Assembly: GCA_036245525.1 (NCBI GenBank)
Contig: BTPG01000005.1
Span: forward strand, 133,136,250 to 133,200,249
Length of the DNA: 64,000 nt
Direction of reading: 5' to 3'
From: Semisulcospira habei
Lineage: Eukaryota; Mollusca; Gastropoda; Semisulcospiridae
Positions 19,525 to 30,200 of this stretch are shown here, one piece after another (the first letter of the stretch is position 1; every line of letters starts with the position of its first letter). The translations under genes were made by a program, and so were the position numbers. A model generated the notes under the pieces. That model had not been told where the DNA came from and ran no database searches. It worked only from the letters and a program-made list of their open reading frames with translations.

Positions 19525-20422
19525 GTAAATAATAATAATAATAATAATAATAATAATTACGGTATTTATAATGCGCTTATCTTATAATAATTATAACTCT
19601 AAGCGCGCACTCACAACTCACGCACGCATGTGCACACTTTTAACAATGACTCACATACCACAAATACATTACGACAGTCAGCTGGGGGTGGGGTGTGTGG
19701 TGGCGTTAGAGTGCTAGAACTGTTGAAAGAGGTAAGTTTTGAGGGGGGACTGGAAGAGGAGAGAGAGCGTTTCTGACGGAGGTAGAGTGGGAGAGTGTTA
19801 CAGGTGGATGGACCGCAGACAGAGAAGAAGCGGGGGCAGAAAGTGCTGAGTTTGGTGCGGGGGATGTGGAGGCGGAGAAAGTCGGAGGCAGAGAGGAGGG
19901 AGCAGGAAGGAGTGTAGGGGTGAAGTAAGTTGGAGAGATAGGCAGGAGCGTAGTTGTTAAGGGATTTGTAGCAGAGAGACAGAATCTTGTATTGATTGCG
20001 TTGGGAGATGGGGAGCCAGTGAAGGAGTTTGAGCAGGGGAGTGATGTGGTCGGATTTCTTCTTTCTGAGGACGATGCGGGCAGCATTGTTCTGGACGCGC
20101 TGGAGAGTGAAAGTGGTGGAGCGAGGAATGCCGGAAAGGAGAGAGTTGCAATAGTCAATGCGAGATAAAATGAGAGAGACAGCAAGTTTGGTGGCAGCTT
20201 CAGTATTTTCTGATCTGACTGATGTGACGGAGGTGGAAACAGCATGCCCGGGCCGAGGCAGAGACAAAGCTGGTCATGGAAAGTCAGAGGAATCGAAGAT
20301 AACGCCGAGGTTCTTGGCCGAGTCAGAGAGGGGCATGGAGGTGCTGTCGAGTTGAAGATGGAGAGAGGGAGGGAGCTGGGAAAGTTTCTGGCGAGTGCCT
20401 ACCAGCATGGCTTCCGTTCAGC
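19525..20422 (-). pseudogene. 5'-truncated LINE 3' end with ATT tail
   Basis: Minus-strand frames read EAMLVGTRQKLSQLPPSLHL, SAKNLGVIFDSS, then after a stop/frameshift LILSRIDYCNSLLSGIPRST, LQRVQNNAARIVL and LLKLLHWLPISQRNQYKILS, the conserved C-terminal part of a jockey/CR1-group LINE reverse-transcriptase ORF. The stop is near 19611. It is followed by a short 3' region (CGCTTAGAG, then GCGCATTATAAATACCG) and an (ATT)n tail that reads as TAA repeats on the + strand at 19527-19557. A truncated 5' end with a simple-repeat 3' tail is the normal form of a dead LINE insertion. Confidence 0.85.
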
Positions 20423-20515
20423 GAAGAGTGCAACCAATCACGTTTCAAATATAAGTTACTTGTATTTTGTCTTTATACGAGTTTAAATAATCTCGTTTGT
20501 CCATTAAATATATAT

Positions 20516-20763
20516 TTAACACACTCTACCCCAGGACCGAAATCCCGAAAATTTTGAAGTTGCACTCTGAAGGACTGTATTACAATTCTAGAGACAGATC
20601 GACGCCAAGCTATTATGGGCGCCAAGCTATTCTGGCACTACTAAACTATCATGCTCGATCCATGTCTTGTTGTGATATGTCGGGACTGTATGATTTATTT
20701 ATTTGGGTTTAACGCCACGCAGGCAACTCAGGCCATCTCACGGCGGGGGACTGAATGAGTTAA
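20516..20763. mobile_element. PalA element with damaged hairpin and an internal insert
   Basis: TTAACACACTCTACCCC to GACTGAATGAGTTAA. The left hairpin arm is largely deleted (ATCGACGCCAAGC). After GTCGGGACTG about 50 bp beginning TATGATTTATTTATTTGGG is inserted, then GGACTGAATG repeats. Confidence 0.7.
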
Positions 20764-20941
20764 CCCGTTCAGTGCCAGAGGACGCAGATAGTTTCTGCAA
20801 TCTTCGTTTATTCAACACCAAGAAGGCCTAGCTGTCCCGGGAACGTAGATTCAAAGTAGTGGCCGCAAGAGGTATAGATCCTCATGAGCCCCCTCTTGCA
20901 GTTTGCCCTTGTTCAGATTTTTTCGGCACTGAACGGGTTAA
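20760..20941. mobile_element. PalC element sharing a TTAA with PalA
   Basis: TTAACCCGTTCAGTGCC and GGCACTGAACGGGTTAA are matching ends. The hairpin is reduced: CAAGAGGTATAGATCCTCAT then directly CCCCCTCTTGCAG. Confidence 0.75.
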
Positions 20942-21070
20942 TGTCTACACTCCGAACCCTCGAAAAATCAAAAATGTATGACTGCGGCCCGTCAGGCGAT
21001 ATTAGTGAGGTTTTGTTTGCAGCAAACGACTCCGACAACGAACGCTAGCAATGTCACGGCGGATGCATCA

Positions 21071-21180
21071 AGCATAGTCAACACTCCAATCATCTCCAAG
21101 GCGCATAGATCCTCAGGAGCCCTGCGGGCTCATGCGGATCTATGTCTCTTGGAGATGTTTGGAGTGTTGTCTGTGCTTAT
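21071..21180. mobile_element. PalC-type long palindrome
   Basis: Arms extend beyond the usual core: AGCATAGTCAACACTCCAA pairs with TTGGAGTGTTGTCTGTGCT, and CATAGATCCTCAGGAGCCC with its partner around TGCG. Confidence 0.65.
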
Positions 21181-21466
21181 GGTACAAGCCGGTTAGCAAC
21201 CGCGATTTCACTCTCATTCGTTGTCGGTAGTCATTCGTTTCAAACGGAACCTCATTACTAACTGACGAAATTTACGCAATTAAAGAGGCAGTAAAAATAA
21301 GTTTGACAGGATAATTAACTGGCAGTTTAATATCTTGTTCTGTAATCTTTATCAAAACTGGGACACATAAACTTATAATTATACAGTTTGCCTCAGCTGG
21401 GGGCCAAACGTGCGACCTTCTGATCAGGTTCAGTACTTCTCGAAGATAACTGTTTCTGAGTAGAAT

Positions 21467-21557
21467 GCGAAAAATGACTCTCGCCAGATCGACCCGGAGT
21501 CACTTTGGCGTACGCCAAAGTGACTCACGGTCGATCTGGCATGAGGGTCATTTTGCG
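21467..21557. mobile_element. Isolated long palindrome
   Basis: GCGAAAAATGACTCTCGCCA and complement outside GTCACTTTGGCGTACGCCAA. Fragments of the same words recur to 21660 (GCGCAAAAGTGGC, CACGGTCCATCTTGCG), as if a second copy were decayed. Confidence 0.6.
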
Positions 21558-22297
21558 TATCAGTCCCCTTTCGCAAAATTCCCTTGCTAAAGTGACCAAC
21601 GGGGCAATCTGACGTGCGCAAAAGTGGCACACGGTCCATCTTGCGTGGGAGACGTTTTGCCGTGCAACACAGACAGACGTGTCATTTTAAGTTTATGTTT
21701 ATTCGTTCCACTCTCCCCCCCCCCCACCCCACCCCACCCACCCCTTCTGCCTACTGTGAGTGTGACGAGGTCTTTCAAGTTCCCCTCCCGTCGTTATTTG
21801 CTTTGCATTGGATGCAGCCAACCGTGCATCAAGTCTTTCAAATGGACTGAAATGGACTTTTGGAGCGGAAAAAATATCCCGCAGGATTGGAGAAAGGCTC
21901 ATCTTTTCTTTCTTTTTTCCCCCTCTTTGGTTACAGTCGGTTGCAAGCTATTTAACTAAACATGGTGATATTCTCGGTCGCAGGCCGCAAATATGACCTG
22001 ATCCCTGCAGCCGAGAGATAGATTTCGAGAGTCCCTCCGGCTGAACGGGGCTTTTGATGACATGGCTCTTGAAGATGTAAAGGGCTGTCTGTTAAAGGGA
22101 AAATAATGTGGTTGCTTGTTCCTCAGTTCCTTTCAGTTGATGATTTTAGTCCAACAGTGCGGCGGTGTGTAAGTATGTATAGCTCAAAATGTAGTGCTTG
22201 AATAGCTTGTCCACAAGCACATCGTATAAAATAAAAAAAAAACTAGCTTGGAACTAGCCAAGCGGGGAAAACAAAAACAAACAAACAAACAAAAACA

Positions 22298-22766
22298 ATA
22301 ACCCACTTAGCCCCGACGCGTTTCAGCAGGAGATGGATCTACCATGAAAATTCAAGGGTGGTGCCAGAATAGCTTGGCGCCTTGAGGAGCCAAGCCGCTA
22401 ATCTGGCACCGCCCTTGAATTATCCGGGCATTGTCCATCCATCTCCTGCCACTGGTACCAGCGCCGGATCAATCAGTTTTCAACGGGGGTGCTCAACTTT
22501 TATTTTTTCTATTGCCAGGGTCTAGTATATATCAAAACACCACAACCGAAACTGTTCTTCTGACGTTTTTGAAAGTTTCTAACTGGTGTTACGTACGGCA
22601 CTGAAACACGAACGTTATAACTCAATTTTAAACACACTTATTTATAGTTTGATGCCAGCCGAGTACCAAAGCACCCTCCCCTCCCCTGGATCCGGCCCTG
22701 GGTACATAGTCGCTAGGTGACACCTGCAAAATTTGGGAAATGTGGCCGTGGGATTATATGGGTTAA
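22298..22766. mobile_element. PalB element split by a TIR element
   Basis: ATAACCCACTTAGCCCC to GATTATATGGGTTAA. The hairpin 22341-22427 has several arm differences (GAGGAGCCAAGCCGC). The 22459-22700 insert lies in the tail. Confidence 0.7.
22459..22700. mobile_element. CAGGGGCGGATC-type TIR element nested in PalB
   Basis: Begins CAGCGCCGGATC and ends GGATCCGGCCCTG, flanked by GGTAC (22454-22458, 22701-22705). Removing it rejoins a PalB tail (CACTGGTAC to ATAGTCGCTAGGTGACACC). Same family as 1979-2242. Confidence 0.65.
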
Positions 22767-23047
22767 CTGACACTTATTTTAACTTTGAAGTCTGCTGAAT
22801 AACATATCAAACCTTCCTTTTATGAAGACACTCAATTATAGCCATAATAAACGGCTCAGAAAAAGTTCTTCAAACCATTCAAACTCTGTAAAGCATGGTG
22901 AACGGTACTTGTAGAAATTTGCGGGCCAAAGAAGGCGTGTGTCAGCCCTATGATGATTTTCCCTCGACGCAGCTTGGGTGAAAGGGGTACCGAGCCGGTG
23001 TTTGAAACTAAGATCTGCAACATCGGGTGCTTTTGCACTAGGCTGCT
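22767..23047. other. No recognised feature
   Basis: No coding or repeat pattern was recognised. Confidence 0.5.
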
Positions 23048-23158
23048 ACCCAGCAAGCAAAGTCCCTCGGGCCGACGTCAGCCGCGGTGGGCCCGTGCAC
23101 GGTTGTGCGCGGGCCCGACTGTGGCCGTCGTGGGCCCGAAGACGTTTTGCTACTGGGG
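23048..23158. mobile_element. PalI element, CpG-rich palindrome
   Basis: CCCAGCAAGCAAAGTC to GACGTTTTGCTACTGGGG ends, with GGGCCCGTGCAC and GTGCGCGGGCCC at the centre. Confidence 0.65.
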
Positions 23159-23529
23159 TGTTGCTGAGAACCTGTGAACCGTTAATGTACAGTTGACGTA
23201 CTTTTTCTATGACACAAAACATCTTTGATATCTTCTGGCTCGATTACGCTCGGTCTCGATGCGCTTGGATGATTTTGATATATCAGGCGGTAATAGGGGG
23301 CTAAGAAAAGAAGGGGGTTATATGTTAAATCGTCAGAGTGATTACGAGTATTTAGGTTCTTGCGGCAGGGCTCGCCAAAGACCCTTGTCGTGACCAGAGT
23401 TGTCAGAAAATCGTGATGGTTCAAATCTGACGTTTTGTGAGTCTTCATTGGCAAAACGAAATCTTCTTCAAGCCGTGGTTGTATACCCACATACACCCGC
23501 CATAACGCAGCCTTAATGCCTGCTCAGTG

Positions 23530-23741
23530 TTAACACATTCTACCCCAGTACGGAAATCCCCCAATTTTGAGGTTGCCCTCCGAAAGACTATTACAATTCG
23601 AGAGACAGATCGAGCATGATAGTTCAAGGGTGGTGCCAGAATAGCTCGGCGCCTATAGGCGCCGAGCTATTCTGGCACCACCCTTGAACTATCATGCTCG
23701 AGCCATGTCTTGTTGTGATGTGTCGGGGCCGAATGAGTTAA
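23530..23741. mobile_element. PalA element with paired arm change
   Basis: TTAACACATTCTACCCC to GGCCGAATGAGTTAA. Core reads AGCTCGGCGCC and GGCGCCGAGCT, so the T-to-C change occurs in both arms and pairing is kept. Confidence 0.85.
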
Positions 23742-23754
23742 ACCTGTTAAACCC

Positions 23755-23885
23755 TAGTAACTGACTGACTGATTGACCGACCGACCGACCGACCAGCCAG
23801 CCAGCCAACCAACCAGCCAATCAACCAAAACCAACGACCCACCCAGCCAACCAACCAAAAACCAGCCAAACTAACCATCCAGCTA
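23755..23885. repeat. GACC/CAGC/CAAC tetranucleotide tract
   Basis: Compound CTGA, GACC, AGCC and AACC repeats. Confidence 0.8.
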
Positions 23886-24065
23886 ATACTTGAAGCTCAT
23901 GAATTTCGCAGCACATTGCGAGCCGTTTTATCAACACCTACATCAATTTTATTATCACCGACAACTATACTACCTGCCTGGGATACCTCTAAATATCCAT
24001 CACAAAAATGGTTTCGGTCGTGATGACGGATGGCACGCGGCTGTTGTCCAGTTGCTACGGTCTAC

Positions 24066-24130
24066 ATGAGGCATAGATGCTCATGAGCACCTGCGACTGC
24101 ACGGGCTCATGATAATCTATGCCTCTTGTT
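24066..24130. mobile_element. PalC hairpin core, eroded
   Basis: ATGAGGCATAGATGCTCATG against CATGATAATCTATGCCTC, loop CACCTGCGACTGCACGG. Confidence 0.55.
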
Positions 24131-24679
24131 GGCAAAGATCAGAACCAAGTATGTCCTCTTGCTCGTTGTGCATTTAGGAATAACCTGTTTGAAAAAGTGT
24201 TATGTTCCTGGATACTCATTGGTACTAAGTAGGTTTCTCTCACAGGAAGAAAGATACTGTTACTACTCCTGCTGCGATTCCCATTAAGAAATCTGGAGCG
24301 GCACACATCTGCATGACCTCCGGAGGCGCTTGAAGATATAATATTACTTTCTGTTCTCATTTACATATGCGGGTGACCGGGTTTATTCGCGCAATGCCAG
24401 GGTTCAGTTGTGACAACCGGCACTATCCATCGAGATGTGCCCGACCTGATCAAATGCCGTCTAGTTACAGAGAAGAATCCAACGGAGAAAGAAACACCCT
24501 TAGAAAAGACAGTTACAACACAATTTATTAATATTTCGAAATATCTCTTTAAAAAATAGACAAACAAACAAGTATAGGATACAGTCGTTCAGTTTATCTT
24601 GTCAACGAACAAGAAAAGCGGCAACTTACAATCGTGTCCAGTAGCAGTTTCAACAAACTATCCAAGGAAAGTGTGTGTG
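24131..24679. other. No recognised gene
   Basis: Contains the short dispersed phrase GTTGTAACTGTCTTTTCTAA (complement, 24490-24521), also seen near 38370, 39668 and 42110. Nothing else. Confidence 0.5.
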
Positions 24680-24770
24680 TGTGGGGTGGGGGGTGGGGGT
24701 GGTGGTGGGGGGGGGGAGAGGGGGAGGGGGGGGGGAGAGGGGGGAGGTGGGCGGGTAGGGTGTGTGTGCG
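24680..24770 (+). repeat. G-rich tract
   Basis: GGGGTGGGGGGTGGGGG followed by G6-G9 runs separated by A or T; multiple G-quadruplex-type motifs. Confidence 0.8.
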
Positions 24771-25454
24771 CATGCGCAGGTGTTTCGAATTGACTTCAGC
24801 ACCACTTTTACGTTTCTCTTGTTCATGTCTTCAACATCAAGTATTGCTCCATTCTCGCATAATATACCATACCCGCCATTTCCAGAAAACATTTCCGGTA
24901 TCTGATACCAACTGCTAGTATTATTCTGTACTCTTTGCATACAACCTGAAATACCCAAAAATAACCGTGGGCGTGCACTGGGACTGATAAAAAAAATAGC
25001 CAGAGGGCCGAAGTCAACCCGATGGCATGGCGTGGAATTGAATAAAGAATAAATAAGTAAAATAAATAAATCAATACATTAAAATTGAATGGCATGGAAT
25101 GGAATAGGAATGAATGACTATATGAAGAGCTCGCCATTGGCCATTCATACTGAAATGCACAGGACAAGGAATCCTACAAGGAGAAAGTACATTGACATGC
25201 TCTCTTCCGTCAGAAGAAACGCCGCTCGGCTGCTACGGGGCTATTCTCATGCAGAATTCCTGACCCTGTGATGATTGGGGCAAAGGGGTGAGCCGGGTTG
25301 TGTTGTAAACCCCGCCTGTCAGCCCTACCTTCCTCGCACTAATGAAAGGTGAAGTACTCCTTTCAAACGCCGCGTCGGGGGTCTTGTGTGTCGCACGTTT
25401 GCTTTTAAAACCTACACTCCCAGTTCTAAATAAACATGGTTTACTTCAGACTTT

Positions 25455-25571
25455 GTGCATATATACATACGCGCACGAGCAAAAGAAACGCGACGCCATC
25501 GAGATCATCGGAAACACTGTTTCCGATAATCTCGATGATGTCGCGTTTCTTTTGCTCGTCGGTATATATCA
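25455..25571. mobile_element. PalF element, long form
   Basis: GCACGAGCAAAAGAAACGCG and CGCGTTTCTTTTGCTCGTC arms, then CATCGAGATCATCGG and its partner around AAACACTGTTTCC. The most complete PalF copy. Confidence 0.75.
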
Positions 25572-25674
25572 TACCGTCGGAGATGACTCGAGTGAAAGAT
25601 GAATAGTAATGCCTGGCAACTCCCAGGCGGGCACTGCCCCTCGAGATGCTATTGTTTAACCGATCTTCCGCAGA

Positions 25675-25772
25675 GGTGGGGGTGGGGGAAGAGAGGGTGG
25701 GGCGGCGGGGAGGGGGGAGGGTGGGGCGGCGGGGTGGGGGTGGGGGGGTGGGGGGGGGGGGGGGGGGGGGGT
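25675..25772 (+). repeat. G-rich tract
   Basis: GGTGGGGGTGGGG through a 20-G run. The ORF through it is compositional. Confidence 0.8.
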
Positions 25773-26228
25773 GAGGGGGTACTGATACCGACTCCGCGTA
25801 CACAGATGTATATACATACCGTCAGAGCCATTACTTTCTCATCATCGGAGGAAATGGGTTATCCTGACCCACTACGTACGCAGAAAGCTTTGAAAAACAT
25901 GTCCGGTCGCTTTCAGAAGGATTATTTGCAATAGTTTGAAATGTGAGGTTGATTATTATTAATTGGTTGGTCTTGCCTCTTTGAAAAAAAAGTACATGAC
26001 TCTGTAAAATTCTGTAAGCATGTGTTGTTTATTTTTTTTTTTTTAATATGACCCCAAAAATGTGTTGTGTTTGTCATTTTAAAGCGTGTTTCGTTCTTTG
26101 TCAGGAATTCATTTATTTGAGTTTTCTGTTTACACAAGACCTAAGTCCTCATGAGCAATACTGACTCTTGACTGAATCTGGCAGGTTTTCTATGTTACAC
26201 TGATCTCTAACCTTGTCCTGGCTTAAGC

Positions 26229-26330
26229 TGCATGATTGTGCTTAGTCGTGCGCCAGCCACTAAGCAAGGTGCTCCGCAATAGCGGAGCACCTTGCTTAGT
26301 GGCTTACGCATGACTAAGGTCACTCGGGTA
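26229..26330. mobile_element. PalE element
   Basis: CTGCATGATTGTGCTTAGTC at the left, arms GCCACTAAGCAAGGTGCTCC and complement around GCAATAGC. Confidence 0.7.
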
Positions 26331-26470
26331 ATTGACCTTTGCTGGCGCCTATTGCAACATGCATCTTCGATGGTGGTTGGGGGCAGGGATTCGGCTTGTT
26401 ATAGCGGGCTCACTTTGTCCGTTTCACGTCGTTCAACTGCCAGTCCTTCATCCACACCCTAGCCCCATCT

Positions 26471-26534
26471 GCAAGAGGCATAGATTCTCATTAGCGCCGA
26501 CAGCAGCATGGGCCTCGTGAGAATACATACCATT
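26471..26534. mobile_element. PalC hairpin core, eroded
   Basis: GCAAGAGGCATAGATTCTCA paired with TGAGAATACATACC. The C-to-T change in GATTCTC is matched in the other arm. Confidence 0.55.
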
Positions 26535-26613
26535 TACTGGAATGGATCAGTTTTACTTCCTTACACCTCCGCCCTCAGACTGACAAGGCTCGATGCTATC
26601 CGTTCATGGCCTC

Positions 26614-26821
26614 TTAACCCATTACATCCTGAGGCGGCTGATTTTTTGCTTTTTGTTCTATGAAGGCTGCATTACAGATTAGGAGATAGATGAACTGTTT
26701 TAGTTCAAGGGTAGTGCCAGAATAGCTTGGCGCCTCAGGCGCCAAGCTATTCTGGCACTACCCTTGAACTATCAGTCAAATTTATTTTAAGCAATGCGTG
26801 TATCAGGATAAAAAGGGTTAA
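26614..26821. mobile_element. PalA2 element
   Basis: TTAACCCATTACATCCTG and TATCAGGATAAAAAGGGTTAA-like ends. Hairpin 26697-26775 is perfect around GCGCCTCAGGCGC. The TTAA at 26818 is also the start of a PalD-like element. Confidence 0.82.
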
Positions 26822-26950
26822 ACCCATTGGCTGTCAGTATAGCTTTTATCGCGATGATTAGTGTGCAAGAAGCATTTATTGTCATGTGCCCCTGCACGGC
26901 TGCAGGGACTCGTGATACTAAATGCCTCATGCATAGTTTGACTAAGTCAT
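26818..26950. mobile_element. PalD-like left end plus PalC-like hairpin
   Basis: TTAAACCCATTGGCTGTCAG opens it, then TTTTATCGCGATGATTA as in PalD, followed by a hairpin GCAAGAAGCATTTATTGTCA to TACTAAATGCCTCATGC around CCCCTGCACGGCTGCAGGG. Confidence 0.5.
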
Positions 26951-27024
26951 ATTGTTTACTTCCGCTGCCAGTCAGACCGAAGAAGGCATGGTGGGTTTAT
27001 CTGGAATCTGGGACTGATATCGTT

Positions 27025-27239
27025 TTTACTCATTCAACCCCACGCAAGTATTTCCCAAATTTTTGAGGCGTCATCTAACGACTATGCACCAGTTTGCAGG
27101 AGATGGATCGACCATGATAATTCAAGGGTAGTGCCAGATTAGCTTAGCGCCGACAGGCGCTAAGCTAATCTGGCACTACCCTTGAATTATCTTGGTCGAT
27201 CCATCTCCTGCTGTAGTGCGTCAGGACTGAATGGGTTAA
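27025..27239. mobile_element. PalB element, reverse orientation
   Basis: TTTACTCATTCAACCCC to GACTGAATGGGTTAA. Core GCTTAGCGCC and GGCGCTAAGC: the G-to-A change is present in both arms. Confidence 0.82.
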
Positions 27240-27496
27240 CAACACGACACGTATCTTTTGAAGGGAGGCTCGTCTATGCTACTTGGCTTATCGAGAATCA
27301 GCCGACTTCGCTTTCGCTGACCCTCAAACTGAGGAGGGTATTATTTTGTCAATGGATTTATAATGTCGTATTTGTAATGCCACAAAAGCATCTTTTAAAA
27401 CGGCCGGCTGGCTGACTGGTGCATTGACATAAAATGCATCGTAGTTTACCCGTCATAACATGATTTGACAAAAGACTTTAAGTCTATTTGGATTGA

Positions 27497-27541
27497 AAGC
27501 GAGATGCTCACTGTAATACAATGAAAATCTCGATTTTCACC
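27497..27541. mobile_element. PalQ palindrome
   Basis: GAAAGCGAGAT and ATCTCGATTTTC with GTAATACAATGAAA between. Related copies at 28756, 35016, 35160, 38189 and 63632. Confidence 0.5.
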
Positions 27542-27739
27542 CCAAAAAAACGACTTACCCTTATTTGCCGTCACATCGCAGTTTTGCCATATGTAATGCT
27601 GACCCTATTAATGTCTGGCGCGTGAAGGATCATTCAATGAAAGTTGTCATGTCACTGTATCCGTTTGCACTGGATTGTGGACGAAGATGAATTCATATTC
27701 CTTTGTCAGTTTCGTATGAAAATGTTTTTCATTCCCGGG

Positions 27740-28135
27740 AGGGCGGGGAAATAGGGGGCTGGGTGGGGGGCGGGGGGGGGGGGGAGGTGAGCCCAATGCG
27801 CAAAAAAAGGGGGTGGGGTGGGTTGGGGGGAAGGGCAGCGTGCATGACAGTGATACATTTCAGCCTTCAAAACAATAAAACAACTGGAGGGGGAGGGGGA
27901 TAGTGGGTTGCGAGAGAATGGGGTGAGGGGGGTTGGGGGTGGGGGTGGGGTTGGGGGTGGAGGGCGTGGGGGGTGGGGGGGTAGGGGTGGGGGCTGATCA
28001 AACTAAAACAGTCCAGCCTCGAAAAAAATCAAACAGCTGGGGCCGGGGAGAGGGGGTGGGGTGGGGGTGGCGGGGGGGGGGGGGGGGGTTGGGGGGCGTT
28101 TTTTTTGTTTTTTTGTTTGGGGGGGGGGGGGGAGA
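27740..28135 (+). repeat. G-rich tract with about 155-bp repeated spacing
   Basis: Three G-rich blocks separated by similar A-rich spacers (CAGCCTTCAAAACAAT, CAGCCTCGAAAAAAAT, CCAGCCTTATAC near 27862, 28013 and 28170), a degenerate tandem arrangement. Confidence 0.6.
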
Positions 28136-28321
28136 GTATTTGTGGAGGAGAAGACGAGGCGATAGTCGTCCAGCCTTATACGGTTAATTCTGGATATATT
28201 AAATCAGATCAGTAGTTGTTTCTGAAGTAAGTTTGTTATAAGCGAAGTTATGACACAGAAATAGTGCGGCGGTGTTATGTCTTTTCTTTGTTATACCCGA
28301 CCTTGTTATAAGTGAAGTATA

Positions 28322-28380
28322 CCCAGTGCGCAAATGCTATCGGGCCGACGTCGGCCCGATGACCTTTTGCGCATTGTGTA
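28322..28380. mobile_element. PalI element, short
   Basis: CCCAGTGCGCAAATG and CTTTTGCGCATTGTG around ATCGGGCCGACGTCGGCCCG. Confidence 0.6.
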
Positions 28381-28755
28381 GACTTAATATATTGGAGGAA
28401 GATCTGGGGAGTGTGTGTGTGTGTGAAGGGGGGGGGGGGGGGGGCATGCAGGGGATATTCTACATTATTGGGATGAGGAAATAGTTACCTGATGTTCGTA
28501 GAACACTGCCTATAGTAGCTTCTGTGTTTGGTTGCTTCTCGGGCCCAGGAGATGAACTGGCGGGTTTAGCCCAGTCATCAGTTACCGAAGTTGTCATGTC
28601 GTAACACGTTTGTACTGGACTTTGAACTCACGAGAGTGAGATCATGCACGTTTATTGCCGCTTTATTGGGATAAAGAAATCGTTAAAGTTCGTGGATTAC
28701 AACTACAGTGACTATTGCTGCCGTTACATGGCAAAACCCACTTTGTCCATCTGTG

Positions 28756-28800
28756 AGAAAAGCGATATTTTCGTTGTATACAATGAAACTCGCGCTTTTC
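28756..28800. mobile_element. PalQ palindrome
   Basis: GAGAAAAGCGATATTTTCG paired with GAAACTCGCGCTTTTCTC across TTGTATACAAT. Confidence 0.55.
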
Positions 28801-29089
28801 TCAAAAATGGGCATACGGTATAGCGGCGGGCTGTACATGAACACCCGTAGCTTGCCGACTGTTTCCTAGGACGTGATTATTCACGTTCTTGTGCTGTTGG
28901 TGTGGTAGGATGAGGAAGTTGTTACGTGTGTTATAAATGGTAATCACAGGCTTTACGTGGCCTTTCTCTTTTTGTAGTTTGCCTGCTGTTTCCTATAACC
29001 AGGCTCCTTGACCTTGACTACGCAGGCTACTTTGCAAACATCTATGTGGAAGGATTTTTGTGGGATTCGCTTCCTCGTCTCGTGTCTGG

Positions 29090-29304
29090 TTAACTCCGTA
29101 ACTGCCGGGGCAAGGCGAACACTACCCAGCTGCAAGAGACATAAAACCTCATGAGCCCCCGCTTCGCGGGGGCTCATGAGGGTTTATGTCTCTTGTTAGT
29201 TCTGTGTTCTGTGTGCCTAAATGATTTGGGTCACATAGTCTACATCTGCGCTTTTCACGCGAATGTCGATGCGTATTCGTGATCACTGGCAGTGAAGGGG
29301 TTAA
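29090..29304. mobile_element. PalC element, complete
   Basis: TTAACTCCGTAACTGCC to GGCAGTGAAGGGGTTAA. Hairpin 29133-29195: ACATAAAACCTCATGAG against CTCATGAGGGTTTATGT, with the G-to-A change in ATAGAT compensated on the other side. Confidence 0.78.
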
Positions 29305-29343
29305 GATAACAAGAGGATTAATAGTTTATAAATATATTTGTTT

Positions 29344-29612
29344 TCATCCCTACGTCACACGACCAGTCGCTTTAGCGTAAACCGTACCGCCATGTGACCG
29401 TGATACAAAAACCCTTGTAGCGACAAATGGCGGACTTCTTGTAGCCCTCTTTGTGACGCATCTTTGATGTGAGTTTTGTTCTCTAAAAGATCACTACTGA
29501 AAACGTTCTAAAGTAAAAGGTTACTTAGTGTTGTTCGAAACAACAAGCACACTCAGTACTGGAGACGGCAACGTCATGAAATATTTTAAATTACCTTAGA
29601 AGTCTATTATGT
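29344..29612. repeat. Dispersed repeat R1, copy 1
   Basis: About 270 bp nearly identical to the reverse complement of 50311-50586: CATCCCTACGTCACACGACC, GTAGCGACAAATGGC, GTTGTTCGAAACAACAAGC, GACGGCAACGTCATGAAATA. Followed by the PalG hairpin. Confidence 0.85.
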
Positions 29613-29718
29613 ATAAATGTATATTCCTTTGACGTAAGTCATGTCTGGCGTGATCCAGGTCGGAAGATGTCTTCTTGATTTCTTTTAGGAAAACAGTGGA
29701 TGAATGAAAACAAAAACG

Positions 29719-29879
29719 TTATTGGTAGGAGGGGCTTGCTGCACGGACCCTTGTAGGTCTTCGGGAGGTCAAAGGAACCACTGTACCCCTCAGGCCTTCG
29801 GCCTTCGGGGTACAATGTTTCCTTTGACCTCCCTCAGGCCTACAAGGGTCCGTGTAGCAAACCCCTGCGATCAATAACT
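29719..29879. mobile_element. PalG element, long palindrome
   Basis: TTATTGGTAGGAGGGGCTTG, CACGGACCCTTGTAGG and GAGGTCAAAGGAA pair with TTCCTTTGACCTC, CCTACAAGGGTCCGTG and CAAACCCCTGCGATCAATAA, centre GGCCTTCGGCC. About 160 bp. Confidence 0.8.
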
Positions 29880-29934
29880 TATAATATCCTCGGTACGTCT
29901 TACAACAGTCTGTCTGACAATAAAAATTAAAGTG

Positions 29935-30200
29935 AAAGACTTTTCTGCTCTTTTTCTACTTTGCTTCACAGAGAGTTCCCCGGACTCGCACCAGGGCCAG
30001 TAGAAAACCTCTATTAGTGCTACATGGACTGTCACACTGAAGAGAAGGCTAGAAAAGCTTTAGTTGAGGCAAGACAATATTGATAACCCGTTATACTGGT
30101 GAATTTCAGTTAGCAGTCAAAGTCAGGCAAGACAACAGTTATTATAATCCATTGTATTTTAGCAATCAAAGTCTGATCTGAAACAGATCGCTTTACAATC
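29935..30200. repeat. Dispersed repeat R2, copy 2
   Basis: Diverged relative of 16462-16690. Contains TAGCAGTCAAAG and TAGCAATCAAAG, an internal partial duplication. Confidence 0.6.

Noticed and set aside
19706..20245. 179-codon Ser/Pro-rich minus ORF
   Set aside because: Alternative frame of the LINE C-terminus, which is recognised in the 218-codon frame.
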